From: Haematobia irritans
Lineage: Eukaryota > Arthropoda > Insecta > Diptera > Muscidae
Reading direction: 5' to 3'
Assembly: GCF_050003625.1 (NCBI RefSeq)
Contig: NC_134400.1
Span: forward strand, 191,113,726 to 191,177,725
Length of the DNA stretch: 64,000 nt
Below are positions 1 through 12,556 of this stretch, piece by piece. The notes under the pieces were generated by a model. It made no database searches, was not told where the DNA came from, and saw nothing but the letters and a program-made list of their open reading frames with translations. Numbering within the stretch: the first letter of the stretch is position 1; every line of letters starts with the position of its first letter. The position numbers and the translations under genes were made by a program.

Positions 1-23
1 TATCTATATGGTCTTGTAATATT

Positions 24-2758
24 TCTATTTTGACAAAATTTTCTATAGAAATAAAATATTGACAAAATTTTCAATAGAAATAAAATTTTGACAAAATTTT
101 CTATACAAATAAATTTTGAAAAAAAATTTCTATGGAAAAAATTTTTGAGAAAATTTTCTTTAGAAATAAAATTTTGACAAAATTGTCTACAGAAATAAAA
201 TATTGAAAAAATTTTCAAAAAAAATTGTATAGAACTAAAATTGGCAAAATTTTCTATGGAAAAATATTGTTGACAAATAGAATAGAAATAAAATTTTGAC
301 ACAATTTTCTATAGAAATAAAATTTTGACAAAATTTTATATGGAAAAATATTTCTGACAAGTAGAATAGAAATAAAATTCTGACAAAATTTTCTATAGAA
401 AAAAAAAAATGACAAAGTTTTCTATAGAAATAAAATTTTGACAAATTGTTCTATGGAAATAAAATTTTGACAAAATTTTCTATGGAAAAATATTTTTGTC
501 AAAATTTTCTTTAGAAATCAAATTTCGACAACATTTCCTATAGAAATAAAATTTTGAGAAAATTTTCTATAGAAATAAAATTTTGACAAAATGTTCTATG
601 GAAAAATATTTTTGTCAAAATTTTCTTTGGAAATCAAATTTTGACAACATTTCAAATAGAAATAAAATTTTGAGAAAATTAGGACATTTGTGAAAAATTT
701 TGACAAAATTTCCAGTAGAAATAAAATTTTGACAAACATTTCTACAGAAATCAAATTTTGAGAAAATTTTCTATAAAAAATATTTTTGTCAAAATTTTCT
801 TTGGAAATCAAATTTTGACAACATTCAAATAGAAATAAAATTTTGAGAAAATTAGGACATTTGTGAAAAATTTTGACAAAATTTTCTACAGAAATCAAAT
901 TTTGACAAAATTTTCTATAGAAATAAAATTTTGACAAAATTTTCTATAGAAATAAAATTTTGACAAAATTTTCTATTGAAATAAAATTTTGACAAAATTT
1001 TCTATAGAAATACAATTTTCTATGGAAAGATATTGTTGACAAATAGAATAGCAATAAAATTTTGACAAAATTTTCGATAGAAATAAAATTTTGACAAAAC
1101 TTTATATGGAAAAATGCTTTTGACAAATAGAATAGAAATAAAGTTCTGACAAAATTTTCTATAGAAATAAAATTTGAACAAAATGTTCTATGGAAATAAA
1201 ATTTTGACAAAATTTTCTATCGAAATAAAATTTTGACAAAATTTTCTTTAGAAATCAAATTTTGAGAAAATTTTCTATAGAAATAAAATTGTGACAAAAT
1301 TTTCTATAGAAATAAAATTTTGACAACATTTTCCACAGAAATTAAATTTTGACAAAATTGTCTATAGAAATAAAATTTTGACAAAATTTTCTATAGAAAT
1401 TAAATTTTGATAAAATTTTCTATAGAAATAAAATTTTGACAAAATGTTCTATACAAAATTGACAAAATTTTCTATAGAAATAAAATTTTGACAAAATTTT
1501 CTATAGAAATAAAATTTTGACAAAATTTTCTATTGAAATAAAATTTTGACAAAATTTTCTATAGAAATAAAATTTTGACAAAATTTTCTATAGAAATAAA
1601 ATTTTGACAAAATTTTCTATAGAAATAAAATTTTGACAAAATTTTCTATAGAAATCAAATTTTGACAAAATTTTCTTTAGAAATCAAATTTTGAGAAAAT
1701 TTTCTATAGAAATAAAATTTTGAGAAAATTTTCTATAGAAATAAAATTGTGACAAAATTTTCTATAGAAATCAAATTTTGACAACATTTCCTATAGAAAT
1801 AAAATTTTGACAAAATTTTCTATAGAAATAAAATTTTGACAAAATTTTCTATCGAAATAAAATTTTGACAAAATTTTCTATAGAAATAAAATTTTGACAA
1901 AATTTTCTATAGAAATAAAATTTTGACAAAATTTTCTATAGAAATAAAATTTTGACAAAATTTTCTTTAGAAATCAAATTTTGAGAAAATTTTCTATAGA
2001 AATAAAATTGTGACAAAATTTTCTATAGAAATAAAATTTTGACAACATTTTCCACATAAATTAAATTTTGACAAAATTGTCTATAGAAATAAAATTGTGA
2101 CAAAATTTTCTATAGAAATCAAATTTTGACAACATTTCCTATAGAAATAAAATTTTGACAAAGTTTTCTATAGAAATAAAATTTTGACAAAATTTTCTAT
2201 CGAAATAAAATTTTGACAAAATTTTCTATAGAAATAAAATTTTGACAAAATTTTCTATAGAAATAAAATTTTGACAAAATTTTCTATAGAAATAAAATTT
2301 TGACAAAATTTTCTTTAGAAATCAAATTTTGAGAAAATTTTCTATAGAAATAAAATTTTGAGAAAATTTTCTATAGAAATAAAATTGTGACAAAATTTTC
2401 TATAGAAATAAAATTTTGACAACATTTTCCACATAAATTAAATTTTGACAAAATTGTCTATAGAAATAAAATTTTGACAAAATTTTCTATAGAAATTAAA
2501 TTTTGATAAAATTTTCTATAGAAATAAAATTTTGACAAAATTTTCTTTAGAAATCAAATTTTGACAAAATTTTCTATAGAAATAAAATTTTGACAAAATT
2601 TTCTATAGAAATAAAATTTTGACAAAATTGTCTATAGAAACAAAATTTTGACAATACTTTCTATAGAAATAAAATTTGTGCAAAAATTTCTATAGAAATA
2701 AAATTTTGACAGAATTTTGTATAGAAATAAAATTTTGATAAAATTTTCTATAGAATAA
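24..2758. repeat. 29-bp palindromic tandem repeat array
   Basis: About 90 head-to-tail copies of an AT-rich unit of about 29 bp. The core is TTTCTATAGAAA, a perfect 12-bp palindrome, joined by AAAATTTTGACAAAATTTT. Spacing of 29 bp is directly visible, for example CTATAG at 1501 and CTATTG at 1530. Variant units (CTTTAGAAATC, TTCCACAGAAATT, ATTGTGAC) recur in the same order near 1243, 1962 and 2310, and a longer variant block near 604 recurs near 779, so multi-unit blocks were duplicated. Short open frames on the minus strand here are translations of the repeat and not genes. The array begins after about 20 non-repeat bases at the window edge and may not continue further left. Confidence 0.95.
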
Positions 2759-3587
2759 ATGTGTGATGGCCAAAAATTAATTTCCCTTTGAAATTGAATC
2801 AGTCATCAATAAGGGACGAAAGTTCAGCATTTTGAATAGATTTGTAATATTCAATGGCTTTTGGGGAAATTATATAGAGATAAAAAGTGCGATAATTTTA
2901 TGTGCACCCTGTATATGTTTACATGGGTAAGAAATCCATATAAATCGGGGAAAAATGTGTGGTTTAGATCCTCATTTATGTGGGAGATATCAATCCTAGT
3001 CATCAACATATATCAATCATCATCAAAAAATATCTCTTGTTTTAGTCTAAAATAACACCTGGATCCATATTTATTCTCTACAATCTTAAGTCAATGTTGA
3101 CCATGGGTGCGTGTGATAAACAAAATATGCAATAATAATAGAAAATCCATGGTGCCGTATGATTACGATAAATTCATTTTCCATTAAATTGAATCCATAA
3201 GAAATGGAAGTTCAACATCCTAAGTAGTTAATATTTTATGATTTTGGGCAAATGATTTAATGATTGTGATGGATGATGACCAATAAATATTCAATTATTA
3301 TGAAAAATGTTTATGGGGGACATATAAACCTGCTGCTGTTGTATGTGTGTGTGTATATTTTATATACCTTCGTCGAATTTGGTTTCATGAATAGTTAATA
3401 TTGATATAATGAGCATGTTTTTGGCTTGGTATACACAGGACAATGTCATTTTAAAATGAAAACAAAAAGGAAACATTGAACACTTAATTGGAACATAAAA
3501 TCAATTGTTATTTTTTAGATGGGTGAGAAGTTATCGCTAAAACCGACCGGAATCGAATATTCAGTAGCGTTAATTTTCTCCCTTTTT
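2759..3587. other. AT-rich non-repetitive spacer, no gene seen
   Basis: This stretch separates the two satellites. No open frame here looks coding; the longest is about 64 codons and shows no family resemblance. A short TG microsatellite lies near 3342-3356. Segments near 2784-2876 and 3176-3253 share weak similarity (an AAATTGAATC block, then AAGTTCA, then TTTTGGG-AAAT), suggesting an old duplication or two decayed copies of one dispersed repeat. Nothing else can be supported. Confidence 0.6.
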
Positions 3588-6500
3588 CCTAGAGCGAAAA
3601 GGACTTTAATTCGTGGCCACACACAAAAAATTGAAATTTTCATCCAAATCCTTAAAAAAATTAAATTCTTATATGAAAAACTTCTTTTGAAAAATCCACC
3701 CAAACTCCCAAAAAAATGAAATTTTTATATGAAAAACTTCTTTTGCCTATATCTCCTAAACTAAACGTCTTAGAGCGAAAAGGGCTTTAATTCGTAACCA
3801 TGCCAAAAAATTGAAATGTTCATCCAAATCCTAAAAAAATTTAAATTTTTATATGAAAAACTTCTTTTGCCCATATCTCCTAAACTAAGCGTCCTAAAGC
3901 GAAAAGGGCTTTAATCCGTGACCACCCTCAAAAATTGAAATTTTCATCCAAATCCTAAAAAAATTTAAATTTTTATATGAAAAACTTCTTTTGCCCATAT
4001 CTCCTAAACTAAGCGTCCTAAAGCGAAAAGGGCTTTAATCCGTGACCACCCTCAAAAATTGAAATTTTCATCCAAATCCTAAAAAAATTGCAATTTTTAT
4101 ATGAAAAACTTCTTTTGCCCATATCTCCTAAACTAAGCGTCCTAGAGCGAAAAGGGCTTTAATTCGTGACCACCCCCAAAAAATTGAAAATTTTCATCCA
4201 AATCCTAACAAAATTTAAATTTTTATATGAAAAACTTCTTTTGCCCATATCTCCTAAACTAAGCGTCCTAGAGCGAAAAGGGCTTTAATCCGTGACCACC
4301 CTCAAAAATTGAAATTTTCATCCAAATCCTAAAAAAATTGAAATTTTTATATGAAAAACTTCTTTTGCCCATATCTCCTAAACTAAGCGTCCTAGAGCGA
4401 AAAGGGCTTTAATCCGTGACCACCCTCAAAAATTGAAATTTTCATCCAAATCCTAAAAAAATTGAAATTTTTATATGAAAAACTTCTTTTGCCCATATCT
4501 CCTAAACAAAGCGTCCTAGAGCGAAAAGGGCTTTAATTCGTGACCACCTACAAAAAATTAAAACTCCACCCAAACCCCAAAAAAATTTAAATTTTTATAT
4601 GAAAAACTTCTTTTGCCCATATCTCCTAAACTAAGCGTCCTAGAGCGAAAAGGGCTTTAATCCGTGACCACCCTCAAAAATTGAAATTTTCATCCAAATC
4701 CTAAAAAAATTGAAATTTTTATATGAAAAACTTCTTTTGCCCATATCTCCTAAACTAAGCGTCCTAGAGCGAAAAGGGCTTTAATTCGTGACCACCCACA
4801 AAAAATTGAAAAATCCACCCAAACCCCAAAAAAATTGAAATTTTTATATGAAAAACTTCTATTGCCCATATCTCCTAAACTAAGCGTCCTAGAGCGAAAA
4901 GGGCTTTAATCCGTGACCGACCCCAACAAATTTAAATTTTCATCCAAACCCCAAAAAAATTTAAATTTTTATATGAAAAACTTCGCTTGCCCATATCTCC
5001 TAAACTAAGCGTCCTAGAGCGAAAAGGGCTTTAATCCGTGACCACCCTCAAATATTGAAATTTTCATCCAAATCCTAAAAAAATTGAAATTTTTATATGA
5101 AAAACTTCTTTTGCCCATATCTCCTAAACTAAGCGTCCTAGAGCGAAAAGGGCTTCAATCCGTGACCACCCTCAAAAATTGAAATTTTCATCCAAATCCT
5201 AAAAAAATTGAAATTTTTATATGAAAAACTTCTCTTGCCCATATCTCCTAAACTAACCGTCCTAGAGCGAAAAGGGCTTTAATCCGTGACCACCCTCAAA
5301 TATTGAAATTTCCATCCAAATCCTAAAAAAATTGAAATTTTTATATGAAAAACTTCTTTTGCCCATATCTCCTAAACTAAGCGCCCTAGAGCGAAAAGGG
5401 CTTTAATCCGTGACCACCCTCAAATATTGAAATTTTCATCCAAATCCTCAAAAAATTGAAATTTTTATATGAAAAACTTCTCTTGCCCATATCTCCTAAA
5501 CTAACCGTCCTAGAGCGAAAAGGGCTTTAATCCGTGACCACCCTCAAAAATTGAAATTTTCATCCAAATCCTAAAAAAATTGAAATTTTTATATGAAAAA
5601 CTTCTTTTGCCCATATCTCCTAAACTAAGCGTCCTAGAGCGAAAAGGGCTTCAATCCGTGACCACCCACAAAAAATTGAAAAATCCACCCAAACCCCAAA
5701 AAAATTGAAATTTTTATATGAAAAACTTCTTTTGCCCATATCTCCTAAACTAAGCGCCCTAGAGCGAAAAGGGCTTTAATCCGTGACCGACCCCAACAAA
5801 TTTAAATTTTCATCCAAACCCCAAAAAAATTTACTTTTTTATGAAAAACTTCGCTTGCCCATATCTCCTAAACTAAGCGACCTAGAGCGAAAAGGGCTAT
5901 AATCCGTGACCACCCTCAAAAATTGAATTTTTACCCAAATCCTAAAAAAATTTAAATTTTTATATGAAAAACTTCTTTTGCCCATATCTCCTAAACTAAG
6001 CGCCCTAGAGCGAAAAGGGCTTTAATCCGTGACCACCCTCAAAAATTGAAATTTTCATCCAAATCCTAAAAAAATTGAAATTTTTATATGAAAAACTTCT
6101 TTTGCCCATATCTCCTAAACTAAGCGTCCTAGAGCGAAAAGGGCTATAATCTGTGACCACCCTCAAAAATTGAATTTTTACCCAAATCCTAAAAAAATTG
6201 AAATTTTTATATGAAAAACTTCTTTTGCCCATATCTCCTAAACTAAGCGTCCTAGAGCGAAAAGGGCTTTAATCCGTGACCACCCTCAAAAATTGAAATT
6301 TTCATCCAAATCCTAAAAAAATTGAAATTTTTATATGAAAAACTTCTTTTGCCCATATCTCCTAAACTAAGCGTCCTAGAGCGAAAAGGGCTTTAATCCG
6401 TGACCACCCTCAAAAAGTGAAATTTTCATCCAAATCCTAAAAAAATTGAAATTTTTATATGAAAAACTTCTTTTGCCCATATCTCCTAAACTAAGCGTCC

Positions 6501-7169
6501 TAGAGCGAAAAGGGCTTTAATCCGTGACCACCCTCAAAAATTGAAATTTTCATCCAAATCCGAAAAAAATTATATGAAAAACTTCTTTTGCCCATATCTC
6601 CTAAACTAAGCGTCCTAGAGCGAAAAGGGCTTTAATCCGTGACCACCCTCAAAAAGTGAAATTTTCATCCAAATCCTAAAAAAATTGAAATTTTTATATG
6701 AAAAACTTCTTTTGCCCATATCTCCTAAACTAAGCGTCCTAGAGCGAAAAGGGCTTTAATCCGTGACCACCCTCAAAAATTGAAATTTTCATCCAAATCC
6801 TAAAAAAAATGAAATTTTTATATGAAAAACTTCTTTTGCCCATATCTCCTAAACTAAGGGCTTTAATCCGTGACCACCCTCAAAAATTGAAATTTTCATC
6901 CAAATCCTAAAAAAATTATATGAAAAACTTCTTTTGCCCATATCTCCTAAACTAAGCGTCCTAGAGCGAAAAGGGCTTTAATCCGTGACCACCCTCAAAA
7001 AGTGAAATTTTCATCCAAATCCTAAAAAAATTGAAATTTTTATATGAAAAACTTCTTTTGCCCATATCTCCTAAACTAAGCGTCCTAGAGCGAAAAAGGC
7101 TTTAATCCGTGACCACCCTCAAAAATTGAAATTTTCATCCAAATCCTAAAAAAATTATATGAAAAACTT

Positions 7170-10100
7170 CTTTTGCCCATATCTCCTAAACTAAGCGTCC
7201 TAGAGCGAAAAGGGCTTTAATCCGTGACCACCCTCAAAAAGTGAAATTTTCATCCAAATCCTAAAAAAATTGAAATTTTTATATGAAAAACTTCTTTTGC
7301 CCATATCTCCTAAACTAAGCGTCCTAGAGCGAAAAGGGCTTTAATCCGTGACACCCTCAAAAATTGTAATTTTCATCCAAATCCTAAAAGAATTGAAATT
7401 TTTATATGAAAAACTTCTTTTGCCCATATCTCCTAAACTAAGCGTCCTAGAGCGAAAAGGGCTTTAATCCGTGACCACCCTCAAAAAGTGAAATTTTCAT
7501 CCAAATCCTAAAAAAATTGAAATTTTTATATGAAAAACTTCTTTTGCCCATATCTCCTAAACTAAGCGTCCTAGAGCGAAAAGGGCTTTAATCCGTGACC
7601 ACCCTCAAAAAGTGAAATTTTCATCCAAATCCTAAAAAAATTGAAATTTTTATATGAAAAACTTCTTTTGCCCATATCTCCTAAACTAAGCGTCCTAGAG
7701 CGAAAAGGGCTTTAATCCGTGACCACCCTCAAAAATTGAAATTTTCATCCAAATCCTAAAAAAATTGAAATTTTTATATGAAAAACTTCTTTTGCCCACA
7801 TCTCCTAAACTAAGCGTCCTAGAGCGAAAAGGGCTTTAATCCGTGACCACCCTCAAAAATTGAATTTTTATATGAAAAACTTCTTTTGCCCATATCTCCT
7901 AAACTAAGCGTCCTAGAGCGAAAAGGGCTTTAATCCGTGACCACCCTCAAAAATTGAATTTTTTACCCAAATCCTAAAAAAAATTGAATTTTTATATGAA
8001 AAACTTCTTTTGCCCATATCTCCTAAACTAAGCGTCCTAGAGCGAAAAGGGCTTTAATCCGTGACCACACTCAAAAATTGAAATTTTCATCCAAATCCTA
8101 AAAAAATTGAAATTTTTATATGAAAAACTTATTTTGCCCATATCTCCTAAACTAAGCGTCCTAGAGCGAAAAGGGCTATAATCCGTGACCACCCACAAAA
8201 ATTTAAATTTTCATCCAAATCCTAAAAAACTTGAAATTTTTATATGAAACACTTCTTTTGCCCATATCTCCTAAACTAAGCGTCCTAGAGCGAAAAGGGC
8301 TTTAATCCGTGACCACCCTCAAAAATTGAAATTTTCATCCAAATCCTAAAAAAATTGAAATTTTTATATGAAAAACTTCTTTTGCCCATATCTCCTAAAC
8401 TAAGCGTCCTAGAGCGAAAAGGGCTTTAATTCGTGACCACCCCTCAAAAATTTAAATTTTCATCCAAATCCTAAAAAAATTGAAATTTTTATATGAAAAA
8501 CTTCTTTTGCCCATATCTCCTAAACTAAGCGTCCTAGTGCGAAAAGGGCTTTAACCCGTGACCACCCTCAAAAATTGAAATTTTCATCCAAATCCTAAAA
8601 AAATTGAAATTTGTGTATGAAAAACTTCTTTTGCCCATATCTCCTAAACTAAATGTCCTAGAGCGAAAAGGGCTTTAATCCGTGACCACCTTCAAAAATT
8701 GAAATTTTCATCCAAATCCTAAAAAAATTTAAATTTTTATATGAAAAACTTCTTTTGCCCATATCTCCTAAACTAAGCGTCCTAGAGCGAAAAGGGCTTT
8801 AATCCGTGACCACCCTCAAAAATTGAAATTTTCATCCAAATCCTAAAAAAATTTAAATTTTTATATGAAAAACTTCTTTTGCCCATATCTCCTAAAATAA
8901 GCGTCCTAGAGCGAAAAGGGCTTTAATCCGTGACCACCCTCAAAAAGTGAAATTTTCATCCAAATCCTAAAAAAATTTAAATTTTTATATGAAACACTTC
9001 TTTTGCCCATATCTCCTAAACTAAGCGTCCTAGAGCGAAAAGGGCTTTAATCCGTGACCACCCTCAAAAATTGAAATTTTCATCCAAATCCTAAAAAAAT
9101 TATATGAAAAACTTCTTTTGCCCATATCTCCTAAAGTAAGCGTCCTAGAGCGAAAAGTGCTATAATCAGTGACCACCTTCAAAAATTGAAATTTTCATCC
9201 AAATCCTAAAAAAATTGAAATTTTTATATGAAACACTTCTTTTGCCCATATCTCCTAAACTAAGCGTCCTAGAGCGAAAAGGGCTTTAATTCGTGACCAC
9301 CCTCAAAAATTTAAATTTTCATCCAAATCCTAAAAAAATTGAAATTTTTATATGAAAAACTTCTTTTGCCCATATCTCCTAAACTAAGCGTCCTAGAGCG
9401 AAAAGGGCTTTAATCCGTGACCACCCTCAAAAATTGAAATTTTCATCCAAATCCTAAAAAAATTTAAATTTTTATATGAAAAACTTCTTTTGCCCATATC
9501 TCCTAAAATAAGCGTCCTAGAGCGAAAAGGGCTTTAATCCGTGACCACCCTCAAAAAGTGAAATTTTCATCCAAATCCTAAAAAAATTTAAATTTTTATA
9601 TGAAACACTTCTTTTGCCCATATCTCCTAAACTAAGCGTCCTAGAGCGAAAAGGGCTTTAATCCGTGACCACCCTCAAAAATTGAAATTTTCATCCAAAT
9701 CCTAAAAAAATTGAAATTTTTATATGAAACACTTCTTTTGCCCATATCTCCTAAACTAAGCGTCCTAGAGCGAAAAGGGCTTTAATCCGTGACCACCCTC
9801 AAAAATTGAAATTTTCATCCAAATCCTAAAAAAATTGAAATTTTTATATGAAAAACTTCTTTTGCCCATATCTCCTAAACTAAGCGTCCTAGAGCGAAAA
9901 GGGCTTTAATTCGTGACCACCCTCAAAAATTTAAATTTTCATCCAAATCCTAAAAAAATTGAAATTTTTATATGAAAAACTTCTTTTGCCCATATCTCCT
10001 AAACTAAGCGTCCTAGAGCGAAAAGGGCTTTAATCCGTGACCACCCTCAAAAATTGAAATTTTCATCCAAATCCTAAAAAAATTGAAATTTTTATATGAA

Positions 10101-12556
10101 AAACTTCTTTTGCCCATATCTCCTAAACTAAGCGTCCTAGAACGAAAAGGGCTTTAATCCGTGACCACCCTCAAAAATTGAAATTTTTATCCAAATCCTA
10201 AAAAAATTGAAATTTTTATATGAAAAACTTCTTTTGCCCATATCTCCTAAACTAAGCGTCCTAGAGCGAAAAGGGCTTTAATCCGTGACCACCCCTCAAA
10301 AATTGAAATTTTCATCCAAATCCTAAAAAAATTGAAATTTTTATATGAAAAACTTCTTTTGCCCATATCTCCTAAACTAAGCGTCCTAGAGCGAAAAGGG
10401 CTTTAATCCGTGACCACCCTCAAAAATTGAAATTTTCATCCAAATCCTAAAAAAATTGAAATTTTTATCCAAATCCTAAAAAAATTGAAATTTTTATATG
10501 AAAAACTTCTTTTGCCCATATCTCCTAAACTAAGCGTCCTAGAGCGAAAAGGGCTTTAATCCGTGACCACCCCTCAAAAATTGAAATTTTCATCCAAATC
10601 CTAAAAAAATTTAAATTTTTATATGAAACACTTCTTTTGCCCATATCTCCTAAACTAAGCGTCCTAGAGCGAAAAGGGCTTTAATCCGTGACCACCCTCA
10701 AAAAGTGAAATTTTCATCCAAATCCTAAAAAAATTGAAATTTTTATATGAAAAACTTCTTTTGCCCATATCTCCTAAACTAAGCGTCCTAGAGCGAAAAG
10801 GGCTTTAATCCGTGACACCCTCAAAAATTGTAATTTTCATCCAAATCCTAAAAGAATTGAAATTTTTATATGAAAAACTTCTTTTGCCCATATCTCCTAA
10901 ACTAAGCGTCCTAGAGCGAAAAGGGCTTTAATCCGTGACCACCCTCAAAAAGTGAAATTTTCATCCAAATCCTAAAAAAATTGAAATTTTTATATGAAAA
11001 ACTTCTTTTGCCCATATCTCCTAAACTAAGCGTCCTAGAGCGAAAAGGGCTTTAATCCGTGACCACCCTCAAAAAGTGAAATTTTCATCCAAATCCTAAA
11101 AAAATTGAAATTTTTATATGAAAAACTTCTTTTGCCCATATCTCCTAAACTAAGCGTCCTAGAGCGAAAAGGGCTTTAATCCGTGACCACCCTCAAAAAT
11201 TGAAATTTTCATCCAAATCCTAAAAAAATTGAAATTTTTATATGAAAAACTTCTTTTGCCCACATCTCCTAAACTAAGCGTCCTAGAGCGAAAAGGGCTT
11301 TAATCCGTGACCACCCTCAAAAATTGAATTTTTATATGAAAAAATTCTTTTGCCCATATCTCCTAAACTAAGCGTCCTAGAGCGAAAAGGGCTTTAATCC
11401 GTGACCACCCTCAAAAATTGAATTTTTTACCCAAATCCTAAAAAAAATTGAATTTTTATATGAAAAACTTCTTTTGCCCATATCTCCTAAACTAAGCGTC
11501 CTAGAGCGAAAAGGGCTTTAATCCGTGACCACACTCAAAAATTGAAATTTTCATCCAAATCCTAAAAAAATTGAAATTTTTATATGAAAAACTTATTTTG
11601 CCCATATCTCCTAAACTAAGCGTCCTAGAGCGAAAAGGGCTATAATCCGTGACCACCCACAAAAATTTAAATTTTCATCCAAATCCTAAAAAACTTGAAA
11701 TTTTTATATGAAACACTTCTTTTGCCCATATCTCCTAAACTAAGCGTCCTAGAGCGAAAAGGGCTTTAATCCGTGACCACCCTCAAAAATTGAAATTTTC
11801 ATCCAAATCCTAAAAAAATTGAAATTTTTATATGAAAAACTTCTTTTGCCCATATCTCCTAAACTAAGCGTCCTAGAGCGAAAAGGGCTTTAATTCGTGA
11901 CCACCCCTCAAAAATTTAAATTTTCATCCAAATCCTAAAAAAATTGAAATTTTTATATGAAAAACTTCTTTTGCCCATATCTCCTAAACTAAGCGTCCTA
12001 GTGCGAAAAGGGCTTTAACCCGTGACCACCCTCAAAAATTGAAATTTTCATCCAAATCCTAAAAAAATTTAAATTTGTGTATGAAAAACTTCTTTTGCCC
12101 ATATCTCCTAAACTAAACGTCCTAGAGCGAAAAGGGCTTTAATCCGTGACCACCTTCAAAAATTGAAATTTTCATCCAAATCCTAAAAAAATTTAAATTT
12201 TTATATGAAAAACTTCTTTTGCCCATATCTCCTAAACTAAGCGTCCTAGAGCGAAAAGGGCTTTAATCCGTGACCACCCTCAAAAATTGAAATTTTCATC
12301 CAAATCCTAAAAAAATTTAAATTTTTATATGAAAAACTTCTTTTGCCCATATCTCCTAAAATAAGCGTCCTAGAGCGAAAAGGGCTTTAATCCGTGACCA
12401 CCCTCAAAAAGTGAAATTTTCATCCAAATCCTAAAAAAATTTAAATTTTTATATGAAACACTTCTTTTGCCCATATCTCCTAAACTAAGCGTCCTAGAGC
12501 GAAAAGGGCTTTAATCCGTGACCACCCTCAAAAATTGAAATTTTCATCCAAATCCT
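7170..12556. repeat. Higher-order satellite block pair, offset 3464 bp
   Basis: The block at about 7170-9092 recurs at about 10634-12556. Diagnostic variants match at a constant 3464-bp offset: GTGACACCC at 7348 and 10812, GCCCACA near 7794 and 11258, CCTAAAATAA at 8891 and 12355. By eye only a few substitutions separate the copies, for example near 8603/12067. A further copy of part of this block, with GTGACACCC at 13604 (offset 2792), runs to about 14665. Confidence 0.8.

Noticed and set aside
235..1210. Minus-strand open frames rich in FYF and ENFVKIL repeats
   Set aside because: They are direct translations of the 29-bp AT-rich repeat, which is not a multiple of a protein-like pattern by selection.
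2861..3055. Open frame of 64 codons in the spacer
   Set aside because: Short, in AT-rich DNA, with no recognisable motif or splice context.
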